Shown here piece by piece: positions 44,570-52,755 of a stretch of 64,000 bases of DNA (the stretch's first letter is position 1; each line of letters starts with the position of its first letter). The position numbers were made by a program, and so were the translations under genes. The notes under the pieces were generated by a model. That model was given only the letters and a program-made list of their open reading frames with translations. It was not told the origin of the DNA and did not search any database. This DNA comes from Deltaproteobacteria bacterium (lineage in GTDB: Bacteria > Desulfobacterota > Deferrimicrobia > Deferrimicrobiales > Deferrimicrobiaceae), in assembly GCA_021815305.1 (NCBI GenBank), contig JAKAHC010000001.1:124001-188000 (forward strand), read 5' to 3'.

Positions 44570-45967
44570 TCAGGAAGCCTTCTTCTTCTCTATGAAGCGC
44601 GATTTGAAGATCTCCCACCCCCGGAGAAGTTCCACCGCCCGGTCGAGTTGGGGATCCTTTCCGCTCTCCTTCAGGATCTCCGGCTTCCCGGAAGGCTCGT
44701 TCCCGGGTTTTTTCGGTTCCCCCGCCTTCCTGTCCTTTCCGGCGGGCGCAACGGTGTTATCGGCCTCCCCGTCGCCTCTCAGGTGCCGCTCCATGTCCTT
44801 TTCGCGGAGAACGGCCGGATGGCCTTCGGGGGTCTCGCGCCCGTCGCTCACGACGATGTCGGGCTCGATCCCTTTCGCCTGGATCGATCGCCCGTTGGGG
44901 GTGTAGTATCTCGCGGTCGTCAAGCGCAGCGCGGAGCCGTCTTCCAGGGGAAGGATCGTCTGCACGGACGCCTTTCCGAAGGTGCGCTGACCGATGATGA
45001 TCGCCCGGCCGTGGTCCTGCAGGGCGCCCGCGACGATCTCGGATGCGGAGGCGGACCCGGCGTTCACCAGCACCACGATGGGAAACCCGCTGTAGGTTCC
45101 CTCCTTGTGGGCGAAATATTTCGTCTTCTGCGCCTCCACGCGGCCATCGGTGTAGACGATGAGGCCCGAGTCGATGAATTCGTCCGCCACCTTGACCGCC
45201 TGGTCCAGGAGGCCGCCCGGGTTGTTCCTCAAGTCGAGGATGAGGCCCCGGAGCCCGCCCTTCTCCTTGACGAACCCCTGCAGGGCGCGCGCCATCTCCT
45301 GGTGGGAGTCCTGCTGGAACTGCGTGAGCCGGATGTACCCGATCCCGTCATCCATCGACCTGGATTTCACGCTTTTGATCTTGATGATGTCGCGGGTGAT
45401 CGTGTACGACTTGGGTTCCGGCAAGGATTTCCTGGAAATCGTGATCGTCACCTTGCTGCCGGGCTCACCCCGAAGCCGCTTCACAGCGTCCATCACGTTC
45501 ATGTTCTTGGTGGATTCGTTCTCGATCCGGATGATCTTGTCGCCCGCCTGCAACCCGGCCCGCGCCGCCGGGGTGTCCTCGATGGGGGAGATGACCGTGA
45601 GGTACCCGTCCTTCATCCCGATCTCGATTCCCAGGCCCCCGAAAGTCCCCTTGGTCTCCACCTCGACCTGCTTGAGCATTTCCGGGGTGAGGTAACTGCT
45701 GTGGGGGTCGAGCGTCTGCACCATTCCGTTGATCGCCCCCTGGATCAGGTTGTCGACGTTCACCGGCTCGACGTAACTGCTCTGGATGAGCGAGAGGACG
45801 TCCCCGAAGAGTTTCAGTTGGCTGTAGGTGACGTTGGCCTGGGCCGAATCCCGGTACGTGCCGAAGTCCCCGACGACGAACCCCAGGGCGAAGACCGCTA
45901 CGATGGCAAGCGTGCCGATCCACTTCTTCCCCCGGGATCTCCGAGGTTCGGTTCCACTGTGCTCCAT
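44570..45967 (-). CDS. ctpA: C-terminal processing peptidase, S41 family
   Basis: 465 aa. The N-terminal anchor (WIGTLAIVAVFALGFVVGDFG) leads to a PDZ domain (GGLGIEIGMKDGYLTVISP, about 108-185) and the S41 core with nucleophile Ser in GSASASEIVAGAL and catalytic Lys in FGKASVQ. A Lys/Glu/Pro tail follows. The partner EnvC gene lies directly upstream, so it likely trims cell-wall or division proteins. Confidence 0.96.
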   Translation of the reverse strand: MEHSGTEPRRSRGKKWIGTLAIVAVFALGFVVGDFGTYRDSAQANVTYSQLKLFGDVLSLIQSSYVEPVNVDNLIQGAINGMVQTLDPHSSYLTPEMLKQVEVETKGTFGGLGIEIGMKDGYLTVISPIEDTPAARAGLQAGDKIIRIENESTKNMNVMDAVKRLRGEPGSKVTITISRKSLPEPKSYTITRDIIKIKSVKSRSMDDGIGYIRLTQFQQDSHQEMARALQGFVKEKGGLRGLILDLRNNPGGLLDQAVKVADEFIDSGLIVYTDGRVEAQKTKYFAHKEGTYSGFPIVVLVNAGSASASEIVAGALQDHGRAIIIGQRTFGKASVQTILPLEDGSALRLTTARYYTPNGRSIQAKGIEPDIVVSDGRETPEGHPAVLREKDMERHLRGDGEADNTVAPAGKDRKAGEPKKPGNEPSGKPEILKESGKDPQLDRAVELLRGWEIFKSRFIEKKKAS

Positions 45968-45980
45968 GCCGCTTGGCTCC

Positions 45981-47195
45981 TTACCGATTGAGAGGAATCA
46001 CGGACGTCGGGTCGATGGCGGTGCCCCCGGCCCGCAACTCCAAGTATAACACCGATTTCCCGGACGGCGATTCCGGCAATCGTCCAACCACGTCCCCCCT
46101 GCCCACGGTTTCCCCCTGCTTCACGAGGAACGACGAGAGTTTCCCGTACACGGAAAAAAGCCCGCTGCCGTGCTGGAGGATCAGGACGTTCCCGAATCCG
46201 GAGACGCTCCCCTCGAAGGCGACCTCTCCCCTGCCCACCGCCTTCACCGTTGCGCCCGAGGGCGCATCGATCTCCACGCCCCGGTTTTCGATCGTCACAT
46301 CGAATGTCGCGTCGTGCTGCTTCCCGAAGGGTGTGATCACCTTTCCGGCCAGCGGGGGGGAGAGCCCGCCGCGAAGGGATGCGAACCGTTGTCGGACCTC
46401 CGGACGCCCGCGGGCCGCCGTCCCGTGCCCGGCCCCCTCCTCCGCCTTCCGCTCCCTCTCCCTCACCAGGCGCTCCACGCGGGAGACCAGCCGCTCCATG
46501 CGCGCGATCCTGGCGCGCAGCGCTTTCAGCTCCTTCGACTTCTTCTCCTTCTCCCGCCCGATGGCGGAGAGCGCCTTCCGTTCCTCCTCCCGCCGGGAAA
46601 GGAGGGTCTGACCCACCCGTTTTTCCCGGGTCATCTTCCGCTCGGAAGAGCGGACCTGCCGTTCGATCCCGGAGAGTTCTCCCTCCTTCCGCTCCCGCTC
46701 GCGGGCAAGGCGGGAGACGTCGTCGAGGTCGGCCCCGAGGTACACCCGCATGAAATACCGGTGCCTCTCCCCCCCGGTTTCGATCGGGATACCGGTCTCC
46801 TCGAGGCGGTGCGCCGCAAACGCGGCGACCGACGCCTTGCGGAGAACGTCCTGCGCACGCCCGTGGGCATGCGCGAGGGCCTCGACCTCCTTTTCCGTCC
46901 GACCCAGCTTCCCGTTCAGGGCGTCGAGCTTCCGGTCGATGCCCGCAATGAGGTTCCGCTGTTTTTTGAGCTTCGTCTGCAGCTCGCCGACGCGTTTTTT
47001 CGTCATCTTCTCCTTCCTCAGCGCCTCGGTAAGATCCGCGGCCGCCTTCTCTTCGCGTCGCTTCATCTCGAGAAGCCGTACCTTCTCCCGCCTGAGCTCC
47101 GGCGCGTCGTCCCTTCCGGACGAAGGCAGGGGCCATGAGGCCGCGAGAAGGGCCATCGCGATCAGGAAGACGGCCGGGAATCCCTTTCTCCGCAT
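45981..47195 (-). CDS. envC: EnvC-like murein hydrolase activator
   Basis: 404 aa. A signal peptide (about 1-26) is followed by a long coiled-coil (about 30-250) and a C-terminal LytM domain. The zinc ligands of active LytM enzymes are absent: the usual HxxxD start reads NRGVEID and the HxH segment reads LYLEL, as in EnvC, which activates amidases instead of cutting. The ATG shares one base with the ftsX stop, and AAGGAAG precedes it. Confidence 0.93.
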   Translation of the reverse strand: MRRKGFPAVFLIAMALLAASWPLPSSGRDDAPELRREKVRLLEMKRREEKAAADLTEALRKEKMTKKRVGELQTKLKKQRNLIAGIDRKLDALNGKLGRTEKEVEALAHAHGRAQDVLRKASVAAFAAHRLEETGIPIETGGERHRYFMRVYLGADLDDVSRLARERERKEGELSGIERQVRSSERKMTREKRVGQTLLSRREEERKALSAIGREKEKKSKELKALRARIARMERLVSRVERLVRERERKAEEGAGHGTAARGRPEVRQRFASLRGGLSPPLAGKVITPFGKQHDATFDVTIENRGVEIDAPSGATVKAVGRGEVAFEGSVSGFGNVLILQHGSGLFSVYGKLSSFLVKQGETVGRGDVVGRLPESPSGKSVLYLELRAGGTAIDPTSVIPLNR

Positions 47196-48085
47196 CACTT
47201 CCTTCCGGAGCGGGCCGCCCTCCAGCCGAGGAGGGACGTAGACGCGGCCAACAGGGCCGCGCAGAGGGGGAAGACGGATGCGGTGACCGCGGTCGCAGGA
47301 AGCAGGAGGTCTTCCGGAGGTCCGATGAAGGACCCGAGGACATGGAACCGCTGCAGCAGGAAGAACAGCGCGGCGCCCGCTCCCGCGATCCCCGCGGCGG
47401 AGAGGAACAGCCCCGCGAACCAGGCACCGGCGGCGCGGGACGCCGCCATCCGGGCGGGAGAAACCCCCCGCTCCGCGAGGAATGCGAAATCCTTTTCCAT
47501 GGCGATCGCGCGCGCGCGTTCCTGGTGCCAGCAAACCAGGAGGAACGCGGCGAAGAAAGCCCCGAACACGCACCAGGACAGCGCGTCCGCGAAGGCCGCC
47601 GACCGGAGGATCCCCGGGAAAGAGTCCTCCCCGGACAACACCTTGTCGACGGAAGGCACGTTCCGAAGCGCGGAGACGACCAGGTTCACGTCCCCCGCGG
47701 TCAGGTGGTCGTATCGGAACCGGACCTCGATGTACCCGGGAAGCGGGTTCCCCCCCGTGGTACGGATCGATTCGAGGCCGGGATATGCCTCGAGAAATTC
47801 CTTCCACGCCGCCTCCGGATCCCTGAAGACCGCGGAGGAAACGGGCGGCATCGCGGCGACTTTCCGCGCGAGGCCTTCGGCCTCCCCTTGGGAGACGGAC
47901 GCCCTGAGCAGCGCCGTCACGGAATAACGGGACGCGAGGAACCGCCGCGCACCACCCGACAGGAGCAGGAGGAGGAAGGCGAACCCAAGGAGCGTGTAGA
48001 AGACGAAGCGCGTGAGGCTCGAAACCGCCATGGAGCGGCCCTTCATGCGCCAATCGATCCAGTACAGGGAAACCTTCCCGTTCAT
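47195..48085 (-). CDS. ftsX: FtsX-like permease of the FtsEX complex
   Basis: 296 aa with the FtsX topology: TM1 (about 28-46), a large periplasmic loop of about 120 residues (PPVSSAVFRDPEAAWKEFLEAYPGLESI, LPGYIEVRF, VDKVLSGEDSF), then three more helices (about 170-290). In the family this loop recruits EnvC, whose gene is next. Its ATG overlaps the FtsE-like stop. It looks complete although its ATPase partner is degenerate. Confidence 0.92.
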   Translation of the reverse strand: MNGKVSLYWIDWRMKGRSMAVSSLTRFVFYTLLGFAFLLLLLSGGARRFLASRYSVTALLRASVSQGEAEGLARKVAAMPPVSSAVFRDPEAAWKEFLEAYPGLESIRTTGGNPLPGYIEVRFRYDHLTAGDVNLVVSALRNVPSVDKVLSGEDSFPGILRSAAFADALSWCVFGAFFAAFLLVCWHQERARAIAMEKDFAFLAERGVSPARMAASRAAGAWFAGLFLSAAGIAGAGAALFFLLQRFHVLGSFIGPPEDLLLPATAVTASVFPLCAALLAASTSLLGWRAARSGRK

Positions 48086-48825
48086 GCGGATCCTCCGTCG
48101 ACTCCCCGATCTTCCGCCCTTGGAGACACGGCGGGCGCGGCCCCGGATCCCTGCCGGGGAACCGGGAGCCGGAAGACGCGGAAAGGTCCCGAGGGAATCG
48201 CCTCCTCGGCGGCCGCGGCCCACCGCTCCGGAATCAGCCGCTCCGCAAGCACGATGGTGTTCCCTTCCCGGGCCAGCGCCCGGAACAGCCCCGCCAGTTT
48301 TTCCCGGTGCGGGGCTCCGGCCGCGGCGACCACGCCGTCGGCGAACAGGACTTTCGGCCCCCGGAGAAGCTCGGCGGCGAGGTAGGCCCGCGACCTCTCG
48401 GAAACGGACAGGGACGGCAGACTCCACTTTGCGCCGCCCGGAAGCCCCACCATCTCGAGAAGGGAGACCTCGCGGTCCTTGCGTTCCCTCCCGGAAATCC
48501 CGCCGCACGCCAGCGCGGAGCGGCGAAAGAGATCCCCAACGACAAGGCGATCCTCCTCTTCCTGCCGTTCCGGCACGTACCCGCAGGATGCGCGGAAAGC
48601 GCGGGCGGCCGCGCCACTCCCTCTGTACAGGGATTCCCCCGAGACGAGGACATCTCCCGCGTCCGGCTTCCGTTCCCCCCGCAGGATCCCGAGAAGCAGC
48701 GACTTCCCGGAAGACGGGGGCCCCACGACGACCGACACCGCGCCGCTTTCGAAGGAGAAGTCGAGGCCGTCCCAAAGGGTCTCCCCGCGGCAGACCACCC
48801 CGAGCCGGAACGCCTCGATCCTCAC
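48082..48825 (-). CDS. ftsE: FtsE-like ABC protein with degenerate ATPase motifs
   Basis: 247 aa in the ftsE position of an ftsEX-envC operon. Walker A is acceptable (GPPSSGKS, 35-42). The remaining catalytic features are altered: the Q-loop area reads CGYVPERQEEED; the signature LSGGQ is LSVSE (139-143); Walker B is KVLFADG, with Gly 164 in place of the catalytic Glu; and the H-loop reads TIVLAERL, without His. It may bind ATP but should not hydrolyse it normally. There is no frameshift, and overlaps with both neighbours are intact, so it does not look like a decaying pseudogene. Start GTG 48825. Confidence 0.88.
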   Translation of the reverse strand: MRIEAFRLGVVCRGETLWDGLDFSFESGAVSVVVGPPSSGKSLLLGILRGERKPDAGDVLVSGESLYRGSGAAARAFRASCGYVPERQEEEDRLVVGDLFRRSALACGGISGRERKDREVSLLEMVGLPGGAKWSLPSLSVSERSRAYLAAELLRGPKVLFADGVVAAAGAPHREKLAGLFRALAREGNTIVLAERLIPERWAAAAEEAIPSGPFRVFRLPVPRQGSGAAPAVSPRAEDRGVDGGSA

Positions 48826-49115
48826 TCTCCGGACGTCCCTTCGTCGGGCGTGATTTCCCCCGCCATGAGCCGCCGGATCTCCTCGAGATGCTGCGCCTTC
48901 ATCCGCTCCTTCAGGACGGCATGCCAGTCCTTCTTGGAGAAGAGGTCCCCGTACGAACTGCGAACGCTGTCCAGGATCACCCCGCCCAGGAAGGCGTGGG
49001 TGATGATCTGCGGATTCTCCTTGCCCCCGTCCTCCGTCTGGATGTGGTAGACCTTCCCGCGGAAACGGATGTTGTGGTTGAACCCGGAGAGCATCTTCAT
49101 CTGCGATGAACCCAT
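48822..49115 (-). CDS. Small conserved-looking protein between murI and ftsE
   Basis: 97 aa, soluble and charged, with an N-terminal beta-like region (GFNHNIRFRGKVYHIQTEDGGKENPQIITHAFLGG) and a helical tail (DWHAVLKERMKAQHLEEIRRLMAGEI). I recall similar short proteins from deltaproteobacteria but no function. The ATG at 49115 has GGAAGGG upstream. Its stop overlaps the ftsE GTG, so it is translated with the division operon. Confidence 0.8.
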   Translation of the reverse strand: MGSSQMKMLSGFNHNIRFRGKVYHIQTEDGGKENPQIITHAFLGGVILDSVRSSYGDLFSKKDWHAVLKERMKAQHLEEIRRLMAGEITPDEGTSGE

Positions 49116-49159
49116 CGGTCCCTTCCTCGATTCCCCGGCGCGCGATCGTGTCCGGCTTC

Positions 49160-49954
49160 CTACAGTGCGATCCGTTCGGCGCAGGTCAGCGTCGCGCCGA
49201 AAAACCTCTGTCCCACGCGCGCAAACCGGTCCGGATCGTCGGTGACGAGAAACTCCACATCCCCCACCCCTCCCGCGCGGCGCACCCCCGTCTCGGAAAG
49301 AAGGACATCGACGACCCTGGCCGCCTCTTCCCCCGAGTCGATCAGGACCGTCCCGTCCCCGATGCAGTCGCGGATCGGGTCCTTGAGCACCGGGTAGTGG
49401 GTACACCCGAGGATCAGGGCGTCCGGGGGGTCCTCCCGGAACGGAGCGAGGTACTCGCCGATCACCTCCCGGGTGACCGGTTTGTCGATCCACCCCTCCT
49501 CCGCGAGGGATACCAGGAGCGGGCAGGCGATCGACCGGACCCGCGCGGAAGGGACCGCCGAACGCAACGCTTCCTCGTACGCCCCGGAACGCACCGTCCC
49601 CTGCGTCCCGACGACCCCGATGGTTTCCTTTCTCCGGAGAGCCGCGGCGCGACGGACGCAAGGATCGACCATCCCCACCACGGGAATCTTGTAGATCTTC
49701 CGCAGCACCGGGAGCGCAAGGGAGGATGCGGTGTTGCAGGCGACCACGAGGAGTTTGATGTCGCTCCTCCGGATCAGGTGGTTGGCGATCTCGATGGAAT
49801 ACCGGGTGACGGTGTCCGCGGATTTCCCGCCGTAGGGATGGCGCGCCGTGTCCCCGACATAGACGAACCGTTCCGAAGGGAGCGTCGCCACCAGCTCCCG
49901 CAACACGGTGAGCCCGCCCACCCCCGAATCGAACACTCCTACCGGATTTTCCAA
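49160..49954 (-). CDS. murI: Glutamate racemase
   Basis: 264 aa. It supplies D-glutamate for peptidoglycan. The two catalytic cysteines are visible (VVACNTASS, LGCTHYP) with FDSGVGGLTV at the N-terminus and DTARHPYG. The start is TTG 49954 with a weak AGGA site; no ATG lies in frame nearby. It heads the envelope operon. Confidence 0.96.
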   Translation of the reverse strand: MENPVGVFDSGVGGLTVLRELVATLPSERFVYVGDTARHPYGGKSADTVTRYSIEIANHLIRRSDIKLLVVACNTASSLALPVLRKIYKIPVVGMVDPCVRRAAALRRKETIGVVGTQGTVRSGAYEEALRSAVPSARVRSIACPLLVSLAEEGWIDKPVTREVIGEYLAPFREDPPDALILGCTHYPVLKDPIRDCIGDGTVLIDSGEEAARVVDVLLSETGVRRAGGVGDVEFLVTDDPDRFARVGQRFFGATLTCAERIAL

Positions 49955-49970
49955 TGGTCATCCTAATACT

Positions 49971-49999
49971 TTGATTTTTCTAAAGTAAAACGCTATCGT
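49971..49999 (+). promoter_or_regulatory. Candidate sigma-70 promoter for the 50038 gene
   Basis: TTGATT (49971-49976), 17 bases and TATCGT (49994-49999) lie in the AT-rich divergent gap between murI and the small membrane protein gene. The spacing is ideal and the hexamers are fair. Confidence 0.5.
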
Positions 50000-50037
50000 A
50001 TAGAAGTCAACCAAGCGCCCCGCGGAAAGGAGGAATC

Positions 50038-50322
50038 GTGCGCGAGATCCTTGATTTCCTCACCAATTCCCGCATATCGGAACTTGCCGCCGACCCGCGG
50101 GTCCTGTTCGCCACCGGGGTGGTGTTCGTTCTGGCCATCCTTTTCCGCTGGAAGTACGTCCTCCTGTTCCTCTTCGGCATCGGCGCGACCCTGGCCGTCA
50201 TCCATTACACCAACGTTGCCGGCGGGGACGCCTCGATCGACAGGAACCTCGTCACGTTCTCGGTCGGGACCATGGTCGTCGCCGTGGTCCTCATCTACTT
50301 CATCTTCATCCGTGGGGACTGA
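50038..50322 (+). CDS. Small membrane protein
   Basis: 94 aa with three hydrophobic segments (about 23-37, 39-54 and 69-90) and a short acidic loop (GGDASIDRN). The GTG start has a strong AAAGGAGG site. The gene overlaps the 2-hydroxyacyl-CoA-dehydratase-like gene by 11 bases. Not recognised; perhaps a membrane partner for that protein. Confidence 0.75.
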   Translation: MREILDFLTNSRISELAADPRVLFATGVVFVLAILFRWKYVLLFLFGIGATLAVIHYTNVAGGDASIDRNLVTFSVGTMVVAVVLIYFIFIRGD

Positions 50323-51307
50323 CACCGCGCGGGCGGTCGGCTTCACCACCACCATCCCCGTCGAGGTTCTCTTCGCCGCGGGGCGCGTCCCCGTGGACCT
50401 GAACAATGTGTTCATCGGCGCGGATCGCCCGGGGGAGCATGTCCGCCGGGCCGAGGGTGAGGGGTTCCCGCGGAACAGCTGCGCATGGATCAAGGGAATC
50501 TACGGCGTCGTCCGCAGCCTCGGATTCGGGGAGATCATCGCCGTCACCCAGGGGGATTGCAGCTTCACCCAGGCGCTGATGGAAGTGCTGCGGTACAGGG
50601 GAATCACCGTGGTCCCCTTCGCCTTCCCCTTCGACCGCGACCCGGACTTCCTTTCCTCCGAACTCGCGAAAATGGCATCCCGTTTCGGCACGGACCTCGA
50701 TGCGGCGGAAGCGTGGAAACGCCGCCTCGACACAGTGCGTCTCCTCGCGCGCGAGATCGACCGCCTCACCTGGGAGACGGGGAAGGTGTCCGGGGAGGAG
50801 AACCACCGATGGCTGGTTTCCTGCTCCGACTTCGACGGGGACCCCGACGGGTATGCCCGCCGGGCGGAGGCCTTCCTCGAAGAGGCGTCCCGCCGCCCCC
50901 CCAGGAAAGACCTCGTGCCGATCGCCTTCGTCGGGGTTCCTCCCATCGTGTCGGGCCTGCACGCGTGTTTCGAGGAGGCGGGAGCGGGGATCGTCTTCAA
51001 CGAGGTCCAGCGGCAGTTTTCCATGCCCGGAGCCACGGGGTCCCTCGTCGAGCAGTACCTTTCGTACACCTACCCGTATTCCTTCTTCGAGCGGCTGGCG
51101 GACATCAGGACGGAGACGGGGCGGCGCGGAGCGCGGGGAGTGGTCCACTACGTTCAGTCGTTCTGCTTCCGTCAGATCGAGGACATCCTGCTGCGGGAGG
51201 AGGTCGGGGTGCCCGTGCTCACGCTGGAGGGAGACGCGCCGGGAGCGGTGGACGAGAGGACGAGGATCCGCATCCAGGCCTTCGTGGAAATGCTGCGGGG
51301 AAGCTGA
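50312..51307 (+). CDS. 2-hydroxyacyl-CoA dehydratase D-component-like iron-sulfur protein
   Basis: 331 aa in the HgdB/FldC/BcrC-like superfamily. The cluster-binding cysteines expected for this fold are visible in PRNSCAWIKG, TQGDCSFTQ and QSFCFRQ. Family members use an ATP-driven activator (HgdC type) to inject low-potential electrons, or act as double-cubane cluster proteins. No activator gene or second subunit is present here. The start is taken as GTG 50312, without a clear ribosome site. It is convergent with nfnB, 17 bases apart. Confidence 0.82.
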   Translation: MGTDTARAVGFTTTIPVEVLFAAGRVPVDLNNVFIGADRPGEHVRRAEGEGFPRNSCAWIKGIYGVVRSLGFGEIIAVTQGDCSFTQALMEVLRYRGITVVPFAFPFDRDPDFLSSELAKMASRFGTDLDAAEAWKRRLDTVRLLAREIDRLTWETGKVSGEENHRWLVSCSDFDGDPDGYARRAEAFLEEASRRPPRKDLVPIAFVGVPPIVSGLHACFEEAGAGIVFNEVQRQFSMPGATGSLVEQYLSYTYPYSFFERLADIRTETGRRGARGVVHYVQSFCFRQIEDILLREEVGVPVLTLEGDAPGAVDERTRIRIQAFVEMLRGS

Positions 51308-51324
51308 GGGCGCCTCGGCCCGGC

Positions 51325-52755
51325 TTACCAGACCCCCGTCTTGAGGAACTCGTTGATGGCGGCGGCGGCCTTTCGCCCCGCGCCCATCGCCAGGATGACG
51401 GTCGCCGCGCCGATGACGATGTCCCCGCCGGCGAAGACCCCCTTCTTGCTCGTCTTCCCCGTCTCCTGGTCCGCCAGGATGTTCCCCCACTTGTTCGTGT
51501 CCATTCCCGGGGTGGTGGACGGGACCAGCGGGTTCGCCCCGTTCCCGATGGAAACGATCACCGTGTCCACGGGGAGGCGGAACTCCGACCCCTTCATCGG
51601 CACCGGCCGCCGCCGCCCCGAAGCGTCGGGCTCGCCCAGCTCCATCTTCTGGCACTCCACCTCCGTCACCCACGCGTCGTCGTTGCCGTGGAAGGCGATC
51701 GGGTTCGTGAGGAGGTGGAACTCGATCCCCTCCTCTTCGGCGTGGTGGATCTCCTCGATGCGGGCGGGCATCTCCTTGCGCGACCGCCGGTAGACGAGAT
51801 AGACCTTCTCGGCCCCCATCCGCATCGCCGTCCGGGCCGCGTCCATGGCCACGTTCCCGCCACCCACCACCGCGACGCGCTTCGACTTGACCAGCGGTGT
51901 GTCCGCCTCGGGGAAGGCGTACGCCTTCATCAAATTGGCCCGGGTGAGGTACTCGTTGGCCGAGTAGACCCCGATGAGGTTCTCCCCCGGAATGTTCATG
52001 AAGTAGGGAAGCCCGGCGCCCGTCCCCACGAAAACGGCGTCGAAACCTTCCTCGGTCAGAAGTTCGTCGATGGTGATCGACTTGCCGATGACCGCGTTGC
52101 ACTCGAGCTTCGCTCCAAGGTTCCGGATGTAGTCCACTTCCGCCTGCACGATCTCCTTGGGAAGGCGGAATTCGGGGATGCCGTACATGAGCACCCCCCC
52201 CGCTTTGTGGAGCGCCTCGAAGATCGTCACGTCGTGACCGATCTGGACAAGATCCCCCGCCACGGTGAGGCCCGCAGGCCCCGCGCCGACCACCGCCACG
52301 CGCTTGCCCGTCGGGGCCGAAACGGGGGGGATCTCCACGTTCCCGGTGACCCGCTCGAAATCGGCGACGAACCGCTCGAGGCGGCCGATCGCGACGGGTT
52401 CTCCCTTTTTTCCCAGGACGCACGGCATTTCGCACTGCTCCTCCTGGGGGCAGACCCGCCCGCACACCGCGGGAAGGGCGTTGGTCTCCTTGATCTTCTT
52501 CGCCGCCTCGATGAATTTGCCCCTGGCGACCAGGTCGATGAACTCCGGGATCTGGACGCTGACGGGACACCCCTTTACGCATTGCGGGTTCTTGCACTGG
52601 ATGCACCGGCTGGCCTCCTGGATGGCCAGGTCGGGCGTGAGGCCGTACGGCACTTCCCGGAAATTCCTGACGCGGACCGCGGGCGGCTGCTCCGGCATCG
52701 GCTGCCGGGGGATGCTGAACGGCTTCGGGCGGGGTTTGTGCGTGACGTCGGCCAT
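51325..52755 (-). CDS. nfnB: NfnB/SudA-like NADPH:ferredoxin oxidoreductase subunit
   Basis: 476 aa, glutamate-synthase-small-subunit-like. Cys clusters at the N-terminus (ASRCIQCKNPQCVKGCPV, AVCGRVCPQEEQCEMPC) bind two Fe-S clusters. FAD and NADPH Rossmann motifs follow (AVVGAGPAGLTVAGDL near 155, AVVGGGNVAMDAARTAMR near 290), with a C-terminal GVFAGGDIV. With NfnA it couples NADPH, NADH and ferredoxin (electron bifurcation) or acts as sulfide dehydrogenase. The ATG overlaps the nfnA stop. Confidence 0.92.
   Translation of the reverse strand: MADVTHKPRPKPFSIPRQPMPEQPPAVRVRNFREVPYGLTPDLAIQEASRCIQCKNPQCVKGCPVSVQIPEFIDLVARGKFIEAAKKIKETNALPAVCGRVCPQEEQCEMPCVLGKKGEPVAIGRLERFVADFERVTGNVEIPPVSAPTGKRVAVVGAGPAGLTVAGDLVQIGHDVTIFEALHKAGGVLMYGIPEFRLPKEIVQAEVDYIRNLGAKLECNAVIGKSITIDELLTEEGFDAVFVGTGAGLPYFMNIPGENLIGVYSANEYLTRANLMKAYAFPEADTPLVKSKRVAVVGGGNVAMDAARTAMRMGAEKVYLVYRRSRKEMPARIEEIHHAEEEGIEFHLLTNPIAFHGNDDAWVTEVECQKMELGEPDASGRRRPVPMKGSEFRLPVDTVIVSIGNGANPLVPSTTPGMDTNKWGNILADQETGKTSKKGVFAGGDIVIGAATVILAMGAGRKAAAAINEFLKTGVW

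Noticed and set aside
45981-47195. EnvC LytM domain with missing zinc ligands as an anomaly
   Set aside because: Loss of catalytic ligands is the normal state of EnvC-type activators.
48082-48825. ftsE as a pseudogene
   Set aside because: Motifs are lost but there is no frameshift or stop, length is normal, and both ends keep translational overlaps, so a functional divergent protein is more likely.
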